Assembly (NCBI GenBank): GCA_016711405.1
Contig: JADJSZ010000003.1
Coordinates: forward strand, 124,001-188,000
Source: Candidatus Hadersleviella danica
GTDB lineage: Bacteria > Chloroflexota > Anaerolineae > Promineifilales > Promineifilaceae
DNA length: 64,000 nt
Reading direction: 5' to 3'
Shown: in pieces, positions 39,804 through 47,866 of the stretch
How positions within the stretch are numbered: position 1 is the first letter of the stretch
Layout of the letters: each line of letters starts with the position of its first letter
Position numbers and translations under genes: made by a program
The notes under the pieces: model-generated
The model's database searches: none
The model's input: the letters and a program-made list of their open reading frames with translations, nothing else
What the model was told of the DNA's origin: nothing

Positions 39804-40853
39804 ATGGTAACTCAAGAAATCGTTATGCAAGCCCTATCCACCGTGATAGAGCCAGAACTTCATCGGGACTTGGTCTCGTTGAACATGATTCGCAACTTAG
39901 AAATCAAAAATGGCCGTGACCTCAGCTTTACCATTATGCTGACCACGCCCGCGTGCCCCCTGCGGGGCAAAATGGAAGGGGATTGTCGGGCGGCGTTAGC
40001 GGCCGTGCCCGGCCTCGGCCAAATTACCGTTAACTTTGATGCCAACATCTCCTCCAATCGGCGCATTAGCGACCAGATTGGGCAAAATTTCAAGCACGCC
40101 ATCGCCGTAGCCAGCGGCAAGGGCGGTGTGGGCAAAAGCACCGTCTCCGTCAATTTGGCCATCGCCCTTGCCCAAATGGGGGCGAGCGTGGGGCTGTTGG
40201 ATGCGGACATTCTCGGCCCCAACGTGCCGATGATGATGGGCAAGCAAACCATGCCCCCCCCGCACGAACGCAAACTCACCCCAGCCGAAAACTACGGCGT
40301 GAAATTTATCTCGATGGCGTTCCTCTCTGACCCGAGCAAGCCGATGATTTGGCGCGGCCCCATGCTCCACAGCGCCATCCGCCAACTGCTGGTGGATGTG
40401 TCGTGGGGCGAGTTGGATTACCTGATTGTGGATTTGCCCCCCGGCACAGGGGATGCCCAGCTTTCGTTGGCGCAAACGTTGCCCCTCACGGGGGCGGTCA
40501 TCGTTACCCAGCCAATGGCGGTGGCGGCGATGGATGCGTTGCGCGGCCTGAAGACGTTTGAGCAGTTGAACGTGCCCATTTTGGGCGTGGTCGAAAACAT
40601 GAGCGGCGAGTTGTTTGGCACTGGCGCAGGCGAAATTTTGGCGCAACAAAACAACACGGCCTACTTCGGCTCCATCCCGCTGGAAGCGCGGGTGCGGATG
40701 GGTGGCGATGAGGGGCATCCCGTGGTGGCCGCTTATCCGAACTCGGCCGCCGCCAAAGCGTTTGTCCATGTCGCCCAACAAATTGCCGCTCGCATCAGCG
40801 TCATCACCCTGACCAATCAAGCGAATTTCATTCCCATTAGCATGGTGAATTAA
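39804..40853 (+). CDS. Mrp/ApbC-type Fe-S carrier ATPase lacking the CxxC motif
   Basis: 349 residues: an N-terminal MIP18/DUF59 domain (1-85, with Cys51 in TTPACP), then a P-loop NTPase with the deviant Walker A SGKGGVGKST (104-113), LLDADILGPNVP and VDLPPGTGDAQLSL. Family members carry and deliver Fe-S clusters bound by a C-terminal CxxC in ENMSYFxCPxCGE. Here the segment reads ENMSGELFGTGAGEILAQ: about ten residues including both Cys are absent, so cluster binding must differ. Ribosome site AGGAAA. It follows the nuo genes and iscX, which fits a Fe-S role. Confidence 0.92.
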   Translation: MVTQEIVMQALSTVIEPELHRDLVSLNMIRNLEIKNGRDLSFTIMLTTPACPLRGKMEGDCRAALAAVPGLGQITVNFDANISSNRRISDQIGQNFKHAIAVASGKGGVGKSTVSVNLAIALAQMGASVGLLDADILGPNVPMMMGKQTMPPPHERKLTPAENYGVKFISMAFLSDPSKPMIWRGPMLHSAIRQLLVDVSWGELDYLIVDLPPGTGDAQLSLAQTLPLTGAVIVTQPMAVAAMDALRGLKTFEQLNVPILGVVENMSGELFGTGAGEILAQQNNTAYFGSIPLEARVRMGGDEGHPVVAAYPNSAAAKAFVHVAQQIAARISVITLTNQANFIPISMVN

Positions 40854-40925
40854 GTGACGAGTGGTTAGTGGCTAGTGGCTAGAAGAGCCACCCACTAACC
40901 ACTAACCACTAACCACTAGCCACTC
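40854..40925. repeat. Inverted tandem repeat GTTAGTGGCTAGTGG
   Basis: AGTGGCTAGTGG units on the left and CCACTAACCACT units on the right form a long hairpin that fills the whole gap and abuts the next ATG, which has no separate ribosome site. Confidence 0.9.
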
Positions 40926-41798
40926 ATGTTATCCCTTCACAACGTTTCTAAACGCTTTTACGGCCTGACCGCGCTGAATAAGGTTTCGCTGGAGATTCCA
41001 CAAGGGGAGATTGTGGGTTTGCTGGGGCCGAATGGGGCGGGCAAGAGTACCCTGTTCAAGATTTTGGCGGGTTTTTTGCAGATGGATGAGGGGACGGTAC
41101 GGCCGTCTACCCCCCACTGGCCGCTCATTGGTTACAAACCCGAGCGACTCTTCTTCCCCGAAGCGATGCGTGTCATTGGCTATATGCGCCTTATCGCCAA
41201 CTTGGACAATTTGCCCCGCGCCCAGAGCGAACGGCGCATTTGGGGAGCCTTGGAACAAGTTGGCTTGCGGCCGATGGGGCAACAACGCATCGGCACGCTT
41301 TCTAAAGGGATGCGCCAGCGGCTGGGGTTGGCGCAAGCGTTGCTGGGCAACCCCGATTTGCTCTTGTTGGATGAGCCGACGGATGGGCTAGACCCGACGG
41401 GGCAGGTGGAGATTCAGGCCATCTTGCACCAACTCCAGCGAGCAGGCAAAACGATTATCGTCAGCTCCCATTTGTTGGCCGATGTGACGACGCTTTGCTC
41501 GCAGGTGGTGATCTTGGGACGCGGCCGTTTACTCTACCAGAGCCGGGTGGCGGATGCGTTGGCTGAACGGCCGCAAACGACCATTCATGTAGACAAACCC
41601 CTCGGCCACATGGCTTTCTTGTTGCAAACCCTCCACCCCGCCATCCGAACCTATGAGACGCACCTTGAACTGCACGGGGAGGCCATGTTGATGCGGCGAC
41701 AGGTTTTGGCCATTTTGCTGGCCGCTGGTTACGACATCACCCACATGGCGCGGCGGCGAGCCACGCTGGCCGAAATTTATGCGGAGGTGACTCAATGA
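40926..41798 (+). CDS. ABC exporter ATP-binding protein
   Basis: 290 residues: Walker A GPNGAGKST, Q-loop, signature LSKGMRQRLGL, Walker B LLLLDEPTDGLDP and H-loop SSHLL. The C-terminal extension is typical of ABC-2 exporters. Translationally coupled to the permease gene at 41795 (overlap 4 bases, ATGA). Confidence 0.92.
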   Translation: MLSLHNVSKRFYGLTALNKVSLEIPQGEIVGLLGPNGAGKSTLFKILAGFLQMDEGTVRPSTPHWPLIGYKPERLFFPEAMRVIGYMRLIANLDNLPRAQSERRIWGALEQVGLRPMGQQRIGTLSKGMRQRLGLAQALLGNPDLLLLDEPTDGLDPTGQVEIQAILHQLQRAGKTIIVSSHLLADVTTLCSQVVILGRGRLLYQSRVADALAERPQTTIHVDKPLGHMAFLLQTLHPAIRTYETHLELHGEAMLMRRQVLAILLAAGYDITHMARRRATLAEIYAEVTQ

Positions 41799-42625
41799 GC
41801 CAACGCATTGTGACCTTAATGAGCTACTTGCTCTATCGGCTGTTTAATTCGCTGACAGGCTTGGGGTATGTGGTTTTCACGATGGCCTTTTACCTCATCG
41901 CTTTTGCCGTGCGCACGCCCGACCCCGACTATTTTGTGTTGGTGGTGGGGCTGTTTGGGGGATTGGCCACCTTTTTGCTGACTCTTTCGCTGGCGGCCAA
42001 GGCGCAGGAGGCGCAGAGCTACCCCTTTTTGGTGCGTTTGCCGAGCCGAAATGAGTATTTGGCGGCCGTGCTATTCGCCGCTTTGCTGACGGGGCTGATT
42101 TTGGAACTCCTGCTGGCGATTGTCGTTTTGCTCCGCAACGAGCCGCAGTTGAGCCTGAGCATGGCGGCGCAAATCCCGCCACTGTGGGTGGCCAGCAACA
42201 TTTTGCTGGCCGTGCTGGCCTTGCACGCCACCGATTTTGTGGCCGATGGCTGGTCGCGGGTGGGTTTGTTCGGGGTGTTGGCGGTGATGATGATGGTGCG
42301 GAGCAATCAAACGGCCGTGGCCACATGGCTGGCCGACCGCGCCCAACAACTCAGTACATGGTCGTACCAACGGGGTTCGGTGGCCAATGGGGAGCAGTTT
42401 CAGCAGTTGGGGGGGTGGTTTAACACGCAGGGGGAGGTATGGCTGGAGCGGCTGTTTGGCTTTGCTTTTTGGCCGTTCGAGGCGGTGGTCAATGGGGTGA
42501 TTGCGGGTCATCTTTCGCGGGTGCAAGCCTTGGCCCCGGCCGTGATGCTCCTGCTGGCCACGTTGCTGTTCATGCTGGCGGCCGATTTGCTGGCGCACAA
42601 AGATTTGTTCTTGGCGGAAGAGTGA
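41795..42625 (+). CDS. ABC-2 type transporter permease
   Basis: 276 residues with about six membrane helices (for example YVVFTMAFYLIAFAV, LAAVLFAALLTGLILELLLAIVVLL). No enzymatic motif. Partner of the ATPase encoded upstream; the next two genes follow on the same strand after a repeat. Confidence 0.83.
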   Translation: MSQRIVTLMSYLLYRLFNSLTGLGYVVFTMAFYLIAFAVRTPDPDYFVLVVGLFGGLATFLLTLSLAAKAQEAQSYPFLVRLPSRNEYLAAVLFAALLTGLILELLLAIVVLLRNEPQLSLSMAAQIPPLWVASNILLAVLALHATDFVADGWSRVGLFGVLAVMMMVRSNQTAVATWLADRAQQLSTWSYQRGSVANGEQFQQLGGWFNTQGEVWLERLFGFAFWPFEAVVNGVIAGHLSRVQALAPAVMLLLATLLFMLAADLLAHKDLFLAEE

Positions 42626-42631
42626 GGAGGG

Positions 42632-42716
42632 GAAAATGCGGATTGCGGAATGGGGAATGCGGATTGCGGAATGAACGCTGACCGACCGATTGACCGACTG
42701 AAAGACTGAGAGACTC
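42632..42716. repeat. GGATTGCGGAATGGGG and GACTGACCGACTGAAA block
   Basis: The same two modules and order as at 17888-17970. Fills the gap up to the next ATG. Confidence 0.82.
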
Positions 42717-42718
42717 CC

Positions 42719-43048
42719 ATGAAACGGACGCTGACGAAATTGGGGTATACCGCTTTGGTGGTGTTGTGGGTGGCTGTCATGTGTGGGCCAGCTTTTTTTT
42801 GTGCGCTGGTGCTGAACAGTGGGGAGTTGGTGTGGGGGGATGACTCCAATGACCAAGTGCGGGTCTTTTTGATGCAGGAACGGGGGCAGGAGGGGCTGGG
42901 GGTGCAGTGGACACGGCCGCTTTCTTCTGACTCCTCCGAGCCGCTTTGCACCCAAACAACGGTGCGCTATTGGATGTGGGCGGGGGAGGGGGAGAATGCG
43001 ACGATGTGTTCTTGTGCGGGGGAAGCTGATTTGTGTGTGGGGGAATAA
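42719..43048 (+). CDS. Small exported or membrane-anchored hypothetical protein
   Basis: 109 residues: an N-terminal signal or anchor (TKLGYTALVVLWVAVMCGPAFFCALVL) then a polar domain with four Cys near the end (EPLCTQ, ATMCSCAGEADLC), possibly disulfide-bonded outside the cell. No family recognised. Follows the ABC-2 genes and ends three bases before the phosphatase start, so likely in one operon. Confidence 0.6.
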   Translation: MKRTLTKLGYTALVVLWVAVMCGPAFFCALVLNSGELVWGDDSNDQVRVFLMQERGQEGLGVQWTRPLSSDSSEPLCTQTTVRYWMWAGEGENATMCSCAGEADLCVGE

Positions 43049-43051
43049 AAA

Positions 43052-44179
43052 ATGTCTCGTAAACAATTAATTGTATCTTTGGGTATTTCCCTCGCCGCCA
43101 CGGCCGCCTACCTCCTGTGGCGGCGCACCCGCCCCGCACCCCGCACCCACCCCCACCCCGACAGCCTCATCATCCAACCCGCCAGCCCGTTAACCGTAGT
43201 GCGCCAGCCCAACGGGAGCTTGCGCGTGCAGTGGCAGACGGCCGCGCCCCCCGTGCGCCTCTTCGCCAGCCCCGACCCGCATATGCGGGATGCGTTGCAG
43301 TTGGTGGCCGAACCTGTGGGGGTAGACGAAATCCTCCTCGCCGACCTCGACCCGGCCGTGCGTTACTATTTCATGGCCGAGATGGCCGACGGCCGCCGAC
43401 ACATCACGGCCGAGCGGCTGTTGCCCCTTGCCACCGCCCTGAATTTGCGCGACATTGGCGGTTATGAGACGGCCGACGGCCGCACCACCCGCTGGGGGCA
43501 AATCTACCGCTCGGGCGACTTTGCCACCCTTGCCGACGATGATGTGCGCTATTTAGAGCGGCTCGGCTTGCGCCTGATTTGCGATTTGCGGACGACGGAA
43601 GAGGTGGAGAAAAGCCACGGCCGCCTGCCCACCAATCCCCAACTGACTTATCGCCACACGCCCATTTACGAGCGGCAACAGGGGGCGGCGCACTGGCTAA
43701 TGGTGCTGGTGAGCAACCGCAAGGCGTTGCCCCAAGTGTGGCAGAATGACATTTATATTGAGCGGTTTGTGGAGCGGGGGGCGGAGGCGTTCGGCCGTAT
43801 TCTCACCTCGTTGGCCGACGGCCGTCAGCGGCCCGCTTTGTTGCACTGCACGGCCGGCAAAGACCGCACGGGCATCGCCATTGCCCTGTTGCTGGCCTTG
43901 TTGGGCGTGCCCGATGAGACGGTGGTGGCCGATTACACCCTGAGCAACGCCGCTTATGAGGCCATCTACCGCACGGTGGAGAAGGATGCCCAACGGCTGG
44001 CGGTGTTTGGCTTGCAAACGGCCGATTTGTTCACCATTCTAACGGCGCAAGGGCATGTCATGCAGAAGACTTTGAATTATTTGCGCCAAACCTATGGCTC
44101 CGTGGAGGAGTACTTGATGCAACGAGCGGCCGTCTCTCCCGCAACAATTCAGCAGTTGCGCGAAGGGTTGCTGGAGTGA
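43052..44179 (+). CDS. Membrane-anchored tyrosine/lipid phosphatase (Y_phosphatase3)
   Basis: 375 residues: N-terminal anchor (about 7-22), a fibronectin-like extracellular stretch (45-130), then a DSP-type phosphatase with NLRDIGGYETADGR, IYRSGDFATL and the P-loop HCTAGKDRTG (Cys266, Arg272). Active-site residues are complete. Such enzymes act on phosphotyrosine or phosphoinositides, here outside the membrane. A LVV-like DYTLSN block follows as in the family. Confidence 0.9.
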   Translation: MSRKQLIVSLGISLAATAAYLLWRRTRPAPRTHPHPDSLIIQPASPLTVVRQPNGSLRVQWQTAAPPVRLFASPDPHMRDALQLVAEPVGVDEILLADLDPAVRYYFMAEMADGRRHITAERLLPLATALNLRDIGGYETADGRTTRWGQIYRSGDFATLADDDVRYLERLGLRLICDLRTTEEVEKSHGRLPTNPQLTYRHTPIYERQQGAAHWLMVLVSNRKALPQVWQNDIYIERFVERGAEAFGRILTSLADGRQRPALLHCTAGKDRTGIAIALLLALLGVPDETVVADYTLSNAAYEAIYRTVEKDAQRLAVFGLQTADLFTILTAQGHVMQKTLNYLRQTYGSVEEYLMQRAAVSPATIQQLREGLLE

Positions 44180-44204
44180 AAATATACACTGCCAACGGTC
44201 ACAA

Positions 44205-44285
44205 ACTGCTATTTCGTATAGGTGTATGGGTTTGTTGGTGTACTAGTGTATTTCAATACACCAATACACGATTACACCCATAACC
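44205..44285. repeat. GTGTATTGGTGTA inverted repeat
   Basis: TGGTGTACTAGTGTATT and AATACACCAATACACG arms around 44233-44270, with GTGTATGGG/CCCATA outside. Fills part of the 155-base gap before the GNAT gene. Confidence 0.7.
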
Positions 44286-44334
44286 AAAATGCCAGCTTAT
44301 GACCATGAAAAATATCGTTCGATGAGAGGAATCC

Positions 44335-44790
44335 ATGAGAATTGAAATAAATGACCTAACTGGCCGTGAAATAGCCGAACTTCTGCAAGAACACATTGAC
44401 GAAATGCGCTCTGTCTCGCCGCCCGAAAGCAAGCACGCCCTCGACCTTGAGGGGTTGCGGCGGCCCGAAATTACCCTTTGGGGAGTGTGGGATGGCACTG
44501 TGTTGGTGGGCTGTGGGGCACTCAAAGAGTTGGAGGCGGGGCATGGGGAGGTGAAATCCATGCGTACCTCAGCGGCGTATCAGCAAAAAGGGGTGGCTTC
44601 GATGGTGTTGCAACATTTGATAGATGAAGCCAAGCGGCGGGGGTACGGCCGTTTGAGTTTGGAAACTGGCTCGATGCCATTTTTTGAGCCAGCGCGGCGG
44701 CTGTACGCTAAATTTGGGTTTGAGGCGTGTGCCCCGTTTGGGAATTATCGGGCCGACCCCAACAGTGTGTTTCTGACAAAGGTGTTGTGA
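44335..44790 (+). CDS. GNAT family N-acetyltransferase
   Basis: 151 residues. The acetyl-CoA motif is MRTSAAYQQKGVASMVLQHLIDEAKRRG (R/QxxGxG/A pattern QQKGVA), followed by LSLETGSMPFFEPARRLYAKFGFE. Similar to PanZ/putative acetyltransferases of small amines. Start ATG 44335 after GAGAGGAATCC. Substrate unknown. Confidence 0.87.
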   Translation: MRIEINDLTGREIAELLQEHIDEMRSVSPPESKHALDLEGLRRPEITLWGVWDGTVLVGCGALKELEAGHGEVKSMRTSAAYQQKGVASMVLQHLIDEAKRRGYGRLSLETGSMPFFEPARRLYAKFGFEACAPFGNYRADPNSVFLTKVL

Positions 44791-44876
44791 GGCGAGCTTG
44801 ACAACGGCCGTGAACGATTTACAATTTAGAACACAAGAGCTATTTCTCTCCCAGCTATCCCCAAGGAGTGTGTAAA

Positions 44877-45443
44877 ATGAACGCCGTTGACCAAGCCACC
44901 CAAACCCAAATTAACAATATCCAAAGCAAAACAGGCCAGAGTTTGGCCGAGTTATACGCCCTCATCACGGCCAGTGGGCTGGAAAAACACGGCCAAATCC
45001 GCGATTTTTTGAAGCAGGAGTTGGGCTTGGGGCATGGGGATGCGAACACTTTGGCGCATTTTTGGCGCAACGAAGGCGCGGGCACGGCCGCTCCTCCCCC
45101 ACCTGCCGATGTGCTGGCCGAAATTTACACGGGCAACAAGGCGGAGTTGCGGCCGTTGCACGAACAGATCATGGCCGCCATTGACCAACTGGGCGAATTT
45201 GAGCTGGCTCCCAAAAAGGGCTATGTGAGTTTGCGGCGCAAAAAGCAATTTGCCATGGTCGGCCCTGCCAGCAAGGGGCGGGTGGAAGTGGGGCTAAACA
45301 TGAAAGGGATTCCTGCCACCGACCGCTTGGTGGAACAGCCAGCGGGGGGTATGTGCCAATACAAAGTCTACCTGACCGACACGGCCGAAGTAGACGACGA
45401 ACTGCTAGGCTGGGTGCGCATGGCCTACGAAGGGGCGGGATAA
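44877..45443 (+). CDS. DUF4287 / DUF5655 domain protein
   Basis: 188 residues. The N-terminal part matches DUF4287 (QATQTQINNIQSKTGQSLAELYALI...HGQIRDFLKQELGLGHGDANTLAH), the rest DUF5655 (LHEQIMAAIDQLGEFELAPKKGYVSLRRKKQFAMVGPASKGRVEVGLNM). Function unknown, cytosolic. AAGGAG lies before ATG 44877, which is preferred over an in-frame GTG at 44868. Confidence 0.87.
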   Translation: MNAVDQATQTQINNIQSKTGQSLAELYALITASGLEKHGQIRDFLKQELGLGHGDANTLAHFWRNEGAGTAAPPPPADVLAEIYTGNKAELRPLHEQIMAAIDQLGEFELAPKKGYVSLRRKKQFAMVGPASKGRVEVGLNMKGIPATDRLVEQPAGGMCQYKVYLTDTAEVDDELLGWVRMAYEGAG

Positions 45444-45568
45444 AGGAGTTATTGGTTATTGGTTACTCGTTATTGGTGTATTGGTATAGTGGTGTATTGG
45501 TGTCGTGGGGGATGCGCGAGTAGACTAACCAGTAACGAATAACCAATAACGAGTAACGAATAACTCCC
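45444..45568. repeat. Inverted tandem repeat GTTACTCGTTATTGG
   Basis: Perfect 15-base arms at 45462-45476 and 45543-45557; outer units GTTATTGG and their complement extend the stem. Fills the whole gap and abuts the next ATG. Confidence 0.92.
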
Positions 45569-45569
45569 T

Positions 45570-46610
45570 ATGTTCCGCAAACCCATCACGGCCGAGCCAC
45601 TCAACGAAGAAACCCCATTGGCCGCCCTCAGCCAAGCCATCACCCCCACCCCGCTGGTGTATGCCCGCAACCATTTTGCCATCCCGCATCTCTCGGCCGA
45701 CACATGGCGGTTGCGGATTGGCGGAGCCGTCGCCCACCCCCTTACCCTGACTTTGGCCGATGTGCAAGCGTTGCCCAATGTTACTCAGCGGGTGGTGTTG
45801 GAATGTGCGGGCAACGGCCGTCTCGCCATCCAGCCGCCCCCGCCGGGCACACCGTGGGGCTGGGGCGCTATCAGCGTTACCGAAGTGACGGGCACGCCTT
45901 TGCGCCATGTGCTGGCGCAAGTGGGGGTGGCCGAGACGGCCGTCGAAGTGCTATTCATCGCGGCCGATAAGGGGCAATTAGAACCCACCACCCCAACCAT
46001 CGCCTACGCCCGCAGTTTGCCCATCGCCACCGCCATGCTCGATGAGGTGTGGTTGGTGTGGGCGCTGAATGGCGAGCCATTGCCCACCGCGCATGGCTAC
46101 CCCCTGCGGCTGATGGTGGCGGGTTGGTACGGCATGGCGGCCGTCAAATGGCTGAGCGAAATACAGGTGTTGGAGGAGCCATTTGGGGGCTTTTTTCAGC
46201 GGGATGATTACATTTATCGGGGCGACGACGAAGCGGCCGAGGGGGAACCCGTGCGCCACATTCGGGTGCGTTCTTTAATTGCTTCGCCCAGCGATGGGGC
46301 GCAGGTGGGGTTAGAGCCGCTCATCGTGCGGGGGGCGGCATGGTCGGGGGATGGGGTAATTACGCGGGTGGAGCTTTCGGCCGATGGCGGGCAAAGTTGG
46401 CACACGGCCGAACTGGAACCCGCCACCCATCCCCACGCCGCCCAACGCTGGCAATGGGTGTGGTTCCCGCCCCGTGCGGGGCAATATACGCTCTGGGCGC
46501 GGGCATGGGATGCCAGCGGCCGTACCCAACCGACGGCCGCTCGCTGGAACGCCCAAGGGTATGGCAACAATGGCGTTCAATCCGTGCGGGTAGTGGTCAA
46601 TGAACAATGA
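45570..46610 (+). CDS. Sulfite-oxidase-type molybdopterin enzyme
   Basis: 346 residues with an oxidoreductase Mo-pterin domain and a C-terminal dimerisation beta domain (from about 240, VRSLIASPSDGAQV...ELSADGGQSWHTAELEP). The molybdenum-ligand Cys79 is in VLECAGNGR, and GPPWGWGAI-like segments follow. No signal peptide, so cytosolic, unlike the periplasmic SorA/YedY. It could oxidise sulfite or reduce a sulfoxide; redox partner not seen. Confidence 0.9.
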   Translation: MFRKPITAEPLNEETPLAALSQAITPTPLVYARNHFAIPHLSADTWRLRIGGAVAHPLTLTLADVQALPNVTQRVVLECAGNGRLAIQPPPPGTPWGWGAISVTEVTGTPLRHVLAQVGVAETAVEVLFIAADKGQLEPTTPTIAYARSLPIATAMLDEVWLVWALNGEPLPTAHGYPLRLMVAGWYGMAAVKWLSEIQVLEEPFGGFFQRDDYIYRGDDEAAEGEPVRHIRVRSLIASPSDGAQVGLEPLIVRGAAWSGDGVITRVELSADGGQSWHTAELEPATHPHAAQRWQWVWFPPRAGQYTLWARAWDASGRTQPTAARWNAQGYGNNGVQSVRVVVNEQ

Positions 46611-46633
46611 GCAAGGAGCAATGAGTAAAAACT
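46605..46633. repeat. GAACAATGAGCAAGGAGCAATGAG repeat
   Basis: Two AATGAGCAAGG-like units overlapping the stop of the molybdopterin gene and the start region of the next. Family of 49565-49640. Confidence 0.6.
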
Positions 46634-47491
46634 ATGAGCGAATCATCCCTTATTTCCAATTCCCCATTTGCGATGCCGCCTGTGTCATGGGGCGCAAGTT
46701 GGCCGACGTTGCAGGTGTACGCCCAAGTGCTGGGCAAAGTGCGCCGCGCCTTGGCTCCCCGCCAAAAGCATTGGTCACATGTTAGCTTGCGGGTGAGTAC
46801 GACGGGTTTAACCACCAGCCCCATGCCCCATCCACCCTTTTTGGTGGAGTTGGCTTTGGATTTGGTGGCGCACGAGTGGGTTTACCAATCCAGCAAAGGC
46901 ACGGCCGAACGTCGGCCGCTGGGAGGGCAATCGCCCGCCGCCTTTTTGGCAGAGGTAACGGCCGTACTCGGCCGTGATGGCTTGCACCCCGAAATTGACC
47001 CCGCTCCGTTTCACGATGAGCGGGTGGGGGTGTATGACCAAGCGGCCGTGGGGGAATTTGCGGCCGTGTTGCGCCAAATTTATATGCTGATGAGCCAATT
47101 CAAGGGGGAATTGCGCGGCGAAACCAGCCCCATTCAAATGTGGCCCCACCACTTCGATTTGGCCATGCTCGCCTTTTCGGGGCGGCTGGTAGAAGGACAA
47201 GACCCCGCCAATGAAGAGTACGCTGATGAACAGATGAATTTTGGCTTCGCCCCCGCCGATGCCAGCATCCCCGAACCCTATTTTTACATCACCGCTTACC
47301 CATTCCAGCCCCAACTCATGGAAACGCCGTTACCCACGGCCGCTTATTGGCACACGGCGGGCTTCACGGGGGCCATTTTGCCCTATGCCGCGCTCACCAC
47401 GGCCGAGGCCCCCGACCAACTCTTACTTGGCTTTTGGCGCACCGTGTATGGGGCGTGGGAGAAGATTGTAAAAAGTGAAAGTAAGAGGTAA
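46634..47491 (+). CDS. DUF5996 family protein
   Basis: 285 residues matching DUF5996: SWPTLQVYAQVLGKVRRALAPRQKHWSHVSLRVSTTGLTTSPMP, then HDERVGVYDQAAVGEFAAVLRQIY, QMWPHHFDLAMLAFSG and YPFQP. Function unknown; conserved His and Trp suggest an enzyme. The last residues (KIVKSESKR) are encoded by a spacer repeat. Confidence 0.87.
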   Translation: MSESSLISNSPFAMPPVSWGASWPTLQVYAQVLGKVRRALAPRQKHWSHVSLRVSTTGLTTSPMPHPPFLVELALDLVAHEWVYQSSKGTAERRPLGGQSPAAFLAEVTAVLGRDGLHPEIDPAPFHDERVGVYDQAAVGEFAAVLRQIYMLMSQFKGELRGETSPIQMWPHHFDLAMLAFSGRLVEGQDPANEEYADEQMNFGFAPADASIPEPYFYITAYPFQPQLMETPLPTAAYWHTAGFTGAILPYAALTTAEAPDQLLLGFWRTVYGAWEKIVKSESKR

Positions 47492-47542
47492 AGGGAGTCG
47501 AGCGTCCTACTTTTTACCTTTCACTTTTTACTTTTTACGCCT
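47468..47542. repeat. Inverted repeat GTAAAAAGTGAAAG
   Basis: Perfect 14-base arms at 47468-47481 and 47518-47531. The left arm encodes the end of the DUF5996 protein. Confidence 0.9.
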
Positions 47543-47866
47543 CCCCCTCATTTGGCAGACACCTGCTCCCATGTTATTATCCCAAACGTGCCGTGCCCTG
47601 TAACAAGTATGTTGCGGCCGTTGTTCCCCCACCTGTTCCACAGGTTTATAAACCAGATATGAGCGCCACTTTTCGCACCACTTCCCGCGCAAGCCTTCTC
47701 ACAGTGGGTTTCGCCTCTTCGCCCTATTGCCCCCTGTTTTCGCTCATTCCCTCTGGCGGCCGTTTGCCTCTCCCCCCGACATCACCCAATCCATGTACTT
47801 AAAACAGGCTCTAACCCTGCTCTGTTCGTTATTCCTTTTCCGTAACCATTATCGAGGAGAAACATT
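47543..47866. other. Intergenic region before the importer operon
   Basis: 324 bases with no credible gene. A short hairpin ACCTG-TTCC-ACAGGT (near 47632) and an A/T-rich stretch around 47795-47810 may hold the operon promoter; I could not place a convincing -35/-10 pair. Confidence 0.4.

Noticed and set aside
47593..47802. A 69-codon open frame before the importer operon
   Set aside because: Pro/Ser-rich, no ribosome site, no family; probably non-coding leader.
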